Source: CAYLHX01 sp964383675 (GTDB taxonomy: Bacteria; Patescibacteriota; Gracilibacteria; UBA1369; LOWO2-01-FULL-3). Taken from it: a stretch of 9,194 bases of DNA. The translations under genes were made by a program, and so were the position numbers. The stretch lies in NCBI GenBank assembly GCA_964383675.1, contig CAYLHX010000033.1, positions 1-9,194 on the forward strand, given 5' to 3'. This document shows positions 6,088-9,194 of this stretch, piece after piece (position 1 is the stretch's first letter; every line of letters begins with the position of its first letter). The notes under the pieces are model-generated. The model was not told the origin of the DNA. It was given only the letters and a program-made list of their open reading frames with translations, and searched no databases.

Positions 6088-7005
6088 ATGCCGGAAGGAG
6101 TACAAATTATCGGCTCGATTGCTTTAGCTTGTGTGCCCGCAGCGATTTGGGGCTACATCTTCTATAAGAAAAGTCCGGAAAAAAAATCTTTGGCTTTTTT
6201 AACATTCGTTTTAGGTGCTCTAGCTGTTTTTCCCATTCTTCTCTACAAATTCCTTTGGCAGTTTTTCCCCTGGATCAACGCTTTCAAGGTGGCCGAACCT
6301 TATAAAAATGACATAATTGGCTTTTCAAATCTCACCTTACTGCCTCTCAGTATCATTATAACTTTTATGATTGTGGGAATTATAGAAGAGCTGATGAAGC
6401 TTTTTGCTGTCAAGGTTGCCGATAACGACGAAATTAAAAACATCGATGATTCTATGGAATTTTTTATTCTGGCGGCTCTGGGCTTCTCTTTCACCGAAAA
6501 TATTCTCTATTTTTACAACATCTGGATTGCCCAAGGCCCTTATGATCTCTTATTACCGTTTCTCTTCAGGTCATCTTTTTCCACCTTGGCGCACATAATT
6601 TTCTCGGGCATTCTTGGTTACTACTACGGCGTAGCCCACTTCGCGGCACCGATTCTTCAGGAGGAAATTAAGAAAAACCGCAAACATTGGACAATAGTAC
6701 TCCATAAGCTTACTCACATAAGGAAAGAAAAAATATTTTTTGAAGAACATCTGACCGAAGGTCTGCTTATTTCCATAGGACTACACGCCCTTTTTAACAT
6801 TATTCTGGAAATCAACCTTACCTTCATCATCGTACCGTTCCTGCTGGGTGGATACACGGCGCTCAATTATTTGTTCGACAAGAAGGAAAGCCATAAAAAT
6901 TATGGAAAATTATTAAAAGTTCGCAATCACCCACATCCAAAAAGTCAGGTCTATTTCACTCCCTCCAGGATAACTAAAGCCGGTAATTCCGAAGGAAGTC
7001 TTTAA
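6088..7005 (+). CDS. PrsW-family intramembrane metalloprotease
   Basis: The 305-residue polytopic membrane protein has about seven hydrophobic segments (near 7-26, 35-57, 84-108, 125-147, 155-182, 222-242 and 244-263). All four hallmark motifs of the PrsW/CPBP-like glutamic-type intramembrane proteases are present: EELMK (E100, E101, K104), FSFTEN (133-138), HIIFSGILG (H169, S173) and a late membrane histidine, GLHALFN (H233). The active site therefore appears intact. The founding member, B. subtilis PrsW, cleaves the anti-sigma factor RsiW; the substrate here is unknown and no anti-sigma gene is visible. A polar loop (190-221) separates the last two helices from the rest, and a basic, proline-containing tail (264-305) probably faces the cytoplasm. 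The start ATG 6088 fits the promoter just upstream; there is no Shine-Dalgarno. The gene sits 38 bases after recF and 85 before uvrA. The family assignment is firm; orthology to prsW is not claimed. Confidence 0.88.
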   Translation: MPEGVQIIGSIALACVPAAIWGYIFYKKSPEKKSLAFLTFVLGALAVFPILLYKFLWQFFPWINAFKVAEPYKNDIIGFSNLTLLPLSIIITFMIVGIIEELMKLFAVKVADNDEIKNIDDSMEFFILAALGFSFTENILYFYNIWIAQGPYDLLLPFLFRSSFSTLAHIIFSGILGYYYGVAHFAAPILQEEIKKNRKHWTIVLHKLTHIRKEKIFFEEHLTEGLLISIGLHALFNIILEINLTFIIVPFLLGGYTALNYLFDKKESHKNYGKLLKVRNHPHPKSQVYFTPSRITKAGNSEGSL

Positions 7006-7030
7006 AATTCGATTTAAGGTATTGAATTTT
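7004..7030 (+). repeat. Hairpin at the end of the protease gene
   Basis: AAAATTC (7004-7010) pairs with GAATTTT (7024-7030). The stem extends inward through G-U, A-U and U-A pairs to about 10 base pairs with a 7-base loop. It overlaps the stop codon of the preceding gene. No U-tract follows (the next bases are GCCTAAAAAA), so it is not a typical terminator. Its right arm is shared with the left arm of the larger inverted repeat at 7022-7088, so the two structures exclude each other. Confidence 0.4.
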
Positions 7031-7050
7031 GCCTAAAAAAGAGCTACAAT
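7022..7050 (+). promoter_or_regulatory. Sigma70-type promoter for uvrA
   Basis: TTGAAT at 7022-7027 (4/6) and TACAAT at 7045-7050 (5/6) have a 17-base spacer. Initiation near 7057 would give a leader of about 34 bases. The only purine-rich site in the leader, AAAGGG at 7073-7078, is 12 bases from the ATG, farther than usual. The -35 box lies within the left arm of a perfect 12-base inverted repeat. Confidence 0.55.
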
Positions 7051-7088
7051 CCTCACTTGCACATACCTAGTAAAAGGGCAAAATTCAA
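7022..7088. repeat. Perfect 12-base inverted repeat bracketing the uvrA promoter
   Basis: TTGAATTTTGCC (7022-7033) and GGCAAAATTCAA (7077-7088) are exact inverted repeats 43 bases apart. The left arm contains the -35 box; the right arm ends two bases before the uvrA ATG and partly overlaps the AAAGGG site. Twelve matched bases within an 85-base gap are unlikely by chance, even in AT-rich sequence. Possible roles are two half-sites for a regulator, or an RNA stem that forms only in transcripts reading through from upstream. Confidence 0.65.
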
Positions 7089-7090
7089 AC

Positions 7091-9194
7091 ATGCACGATA
7101 AAATTATTGTGACAGGGGCTAAAATCCACAATCTCAAGAACATTGATGTGGAGATTCCCAAAAATAAATTTACGGTAATTACGGGACTTTCCGGTTCCGG
7201 TAAATCTTCATTGGCTTTCGATACGATCTACGCCGAGGGCCAGCGCCGATATGTGGAAAGCCTATCAACCTATGCTAGAAACTTCCTGCAGCTTATGGAT
7301 AAGCCCGAAGTGGAATCGATTGAAGGTCTTTCCCCCGCTATCTCTATTGATCAGAAAACGGCTCCCAGAAACCCTCGTTCAACCGTGGGCACCGTAACCG
7401 AGATTTACGACTACTTAAGGCTGCTTTTCGCCAAGGTTGGTACACCACATTGTCCTTCCTGCGGAAAAGCGATTGAAAAGCAAAGTTCGCAACAGATTGT
7501 TGATGAGGTGTCTAATTTGCCGGAAGATACAAAAATTTTGGTTTTGGCTCCTATCGTTCGTGATAGAAAGGGGCAGCATCAAAAGGCCATTGAAAAAGCT
7601 AAAAAAGAAGGATTCGTCCGCCTAAGAATTGATGGTGAAGTTTACTCGATTCTGGATATTCCCGAACTTGATGAAAATAAGAAGCACACCATTGAGATTG
7701 TTGTTGACCGTTTGGTTGTTAAAGACATGAAAAAGAAGGAACAAAAGCTTTCTTCGGGGCAGAAAATAGATTTGCCGAATCCCAACAGAACCCGTTTGGC
7801 CGATTCCATTGAGATTTCTCTCAAATTTGGCGAAGGCTTATTAATGATTCTGAATCATGATACTGGTGAAGAGCATATCTATTCTGAAAACTTTGCCTGT
7901 CCAACCTGCCATATCAACGTTCCGGAGATCGCACCCCGCAATTTTTCCTTTAATAGTCCACATGGAGCCTGCGAAGAGTGTCACGGCCTTGGTACTAAGT
8001 TGGAGATTGATCCGCAACTGGTTATTCCAAATAAAAACCTTACCTTGGGTGAAGGGGCTATTATGCCCTGGTCGACAACCACTTCACACATTACCTGGTA
8101 CAACAAAATCCTGGCCAAAGTTGCTAAAAATCATGGTTTTTCCATGAATGCTGCGGTCAAAGACCTCTCAAAAGAGGCGATTGAGATTATTCTACACGGT
8201 GATAAAGATAAAAAGTATGTCATTAAAATGGGGCGTAGAAGCGACATTGAAGATGAATCATATAGCGAATATGAGACAACTTTTGAAGGTGTTATTCCCA
8301 ATTTAGAGCGTCGCTATCTGGAAACCGACTCGGATTACGTGCGTAAGAAAATTGAAGGTTATATGCGCATCCTGCAGTGCCCGGCCTGCAAAGGAAAGCG
8401 GCTAAAGCCTGAGATTCTGGCCGTAAAGATTGAAGAACACTCTATCATCGATATTACAGAACTTTCAGTGCAAAAGGCTATAAATTACTTTCAGAAGCTG
8501 AAATTAAGTGAAATGAAGCAGGAAATTGCTCGGCAAATTCTACATGAAGTTCAAAATCGACTTAGATTCTTGGAAAATGTGGGACTTTCCTATCTAACAT
8601 TGGATCGTGCCGCTAATACTCTCTCCGGTGGGGAAGCACAGCGTATTCGCCTGGCCACTCAGATCGGTTCCAAGCTTTCAGGTGTGATCTATGTCTTGGA
8701 TGAGCCAAGTATCGGTTTACATCAAAACGATAATGATAAGCTGATAAAAACCCTCATTTCCCTACGTGATTTGGGAAATACGGTGATTGTGGTGGAACAT
8801 GACGTAGATACTATGCTTGCCTCAGACTATATTTTGGATATAGGCCCTGGTGCGGGGAAGCATGGTGGTAATGTAATTGCCGCCGGTACTCCTGCAGAGA
8901 TCTTAAAAGATCCAAATTCAGTAACAGGAAGGTACTTATCTGGAGAACTTGAAATCGCTGTACCTAAAGAAAGGCGAAAGGGCAATGGTAAGAAAATCTC
9001 TATTATTGGCGCAAGCGAACACAATTTGAAAAATATCGATGTCACCTTCCCATTGGGGACCTTTATTGGTGTCACCGGGGTTTCTGGTTCCGGGAAATCA
9101 ACTCTGATCAACGATATTTTAGTAAAGGCTGTCTCAAAAACCCTTTATGGATCAAAAGCTTTTCCTGGAGCCCATAAAGATATGAAGGGATTGG
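7091..9194 (+). CDS. uvrA: UvrABC excision nuclease subunit A (5' part)
   Basis: UvrA is the damage-sensing ATPase of nucleotide excision repair; as a dimer it loads UvrB at lesions. The frame runs off the right edge after about 701 codons of a family length near 940, so the C-terminal quarter is outside the window. Visible landmarks: first Walker A GLSGSGKSS (32-40), YAEGQRRYVESLSTYARNF, CPSC (C121, C124), zinc finger C270-x2-C273-x20-C294-x2-C297, CPAC (C430, C433), signature LSGGEAQRIRLA (511-522), Walker B VLDEPSIGLH (D537, E538), and second Walker A GVSGSGKST (663-671). All are canonical. ATG 7091 is the only ATG, GTG or TTG between an in-frame stop at 7034-7036 and the conserved N terminus (MHDKIIVTGAKIHNLKN). 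Two DNA-repair genes, recF and uvrA, thus flank the protease gene on the same strand. Regulation probably involves the promoter and inverted repeats just upstream. Confidence 0.97.
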   Translation, partial: MHDKIIVTGAKIHNLKNIDVEIPKNKFTVITGLSGSGKSSLAFDTIYAEGQRRYVESLSTYARNFLQLMDKPEVESIEGLSPAISIDQKTAPRNPRSTVGTVTEIYDYLRLLFAKVGTPHCPSCGKAIEKQSSQQIVDEVSNLPEDTKILVLAPIVRDRKGQHQKAIEKAKKEGFVRLRIDGEVYSILDIPELDENKKHTIEIVVDRLVVKDMKKKEQKLSSGQKIDLPNPNRTRLADSIEISLKFGEGLLMILNHDTGEEHIYSENFACPTCHINVPEIAPRNFSFNSPHGACEECHGLGTKLEIDPQLVIPNKNLTLGEGAIMPWSTTTSHITWYNKILAKVAKNHGFSMNAAVKDLSKEAIEIILHGDKDKKYVIKMGRRSDIEDESYSEYETTFEGVIPNLERRYLETDSDYVRKKIEGYMRILQCPACKGKRLKPEILAVKIEEHSIIDITELSVQKAINYFQKLKLSEMKQEIARQILHEVQNRLRFLENVGLSYLTLDRAANTLSGGEAQRIRLATQIGSKLSGVIYVLDEPSIGLHQNDNDKLIKTLISLRDLGNTVIVVEHDVDTMLASDYILDIGPGAGKHGGNVIAAGTPAEILKDPNSVTGRYLSGELEIAVPKERRKGNGKKISIIGASEHNLKNIDVTFPLGTFIGVTGVSGSGKSTLINDILVKAVSKTLYGSKAFPGAHKDMKGL

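Noticed and set aside
8827..9111. Minus-strand ORF opposite uvrA
   Set aside because: It is antisense to the conserved second ATPase half of UvrA and has no independent support.
1..9194. Alternative genetic code with TGA as a sense codon
   Set aside because: No internal TGA occurs in thrS, recF or uvrA, and the one TGA stop (3083-3085) is followed by a TAA after one codon, giving no evidence for recoding.

Overview
The window (9,194 bases, moderate GC, genes tightly packed) looks like a chromosomal segment of a bacterium, most likely a member of the Candidate Phyla Radiation (Patescibacteria). This is an inference. It rests on a threonyl-tRNA synthetase that lacks the usual N-terminal TGS domain, recF outside the dnaA-dnaN-gyrB neighbourhood, gene starts that mostly lack a Shine-Dalgarno sequence, and a large protein with no clear family. 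No long conserved reading frame contains an internal TGA, so the standard bacterial code fits and there is no sign of TGA recoding as in Gracilibacteria. There are no tRNA or rRNA genes, IS elements, CRISPR arrays or phage genes.

Layout from left to right: (1) bases 1-109 form an intergenic edge. It carries a consensus Shine-Dalgarno on the minus strand, a 14-codon leftward mini-ORF, possibly the first codons of a leftward gene, and a candidate rightward promoter. (2) 110-3085 (+) encodes a 991-residue soluble protein of unknown function; its centre shows a remote resemblance to the RelA/SpoT nucleotidyltransferase fold. (3) 3097-4848 (-) is thrS, convergent with the previous gene, with 11 bases between the stops. 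(4) 4934-6049 (+) is recF, divergent from thrS. (5) 6088-7005 (+) is a PrsW-family intramembrane protease. (6) 7091 to the right edge (+) is the first ~701 codons of uvrA.

The right half puts two DNA-repair ATPases on one strand, RecF (gap loading of RecA) and UvrA (lesion recognition in nucleotide excision repair), with a membrane protease between them. The gaps are short and no clear terminator is visible, so partial co-transcription is possible. However, the protease gene and uvrA each have a good sigma70-like promoter (TTGTCA-17-TATAAT and TTGAAT-17-TACAAT), and both are embedded in inverted repeats. These promoter/palindrome combinations are the most notable non-coding signals: a 35-base interrupted palindrome covers the -10 and 5' leader of the protease gene, and perfect 12-base inverted repeats bracket the uvrA promoter and leader. 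The central domain of the 991-residue protein is the best candidate for undescribed biology in the coding part.
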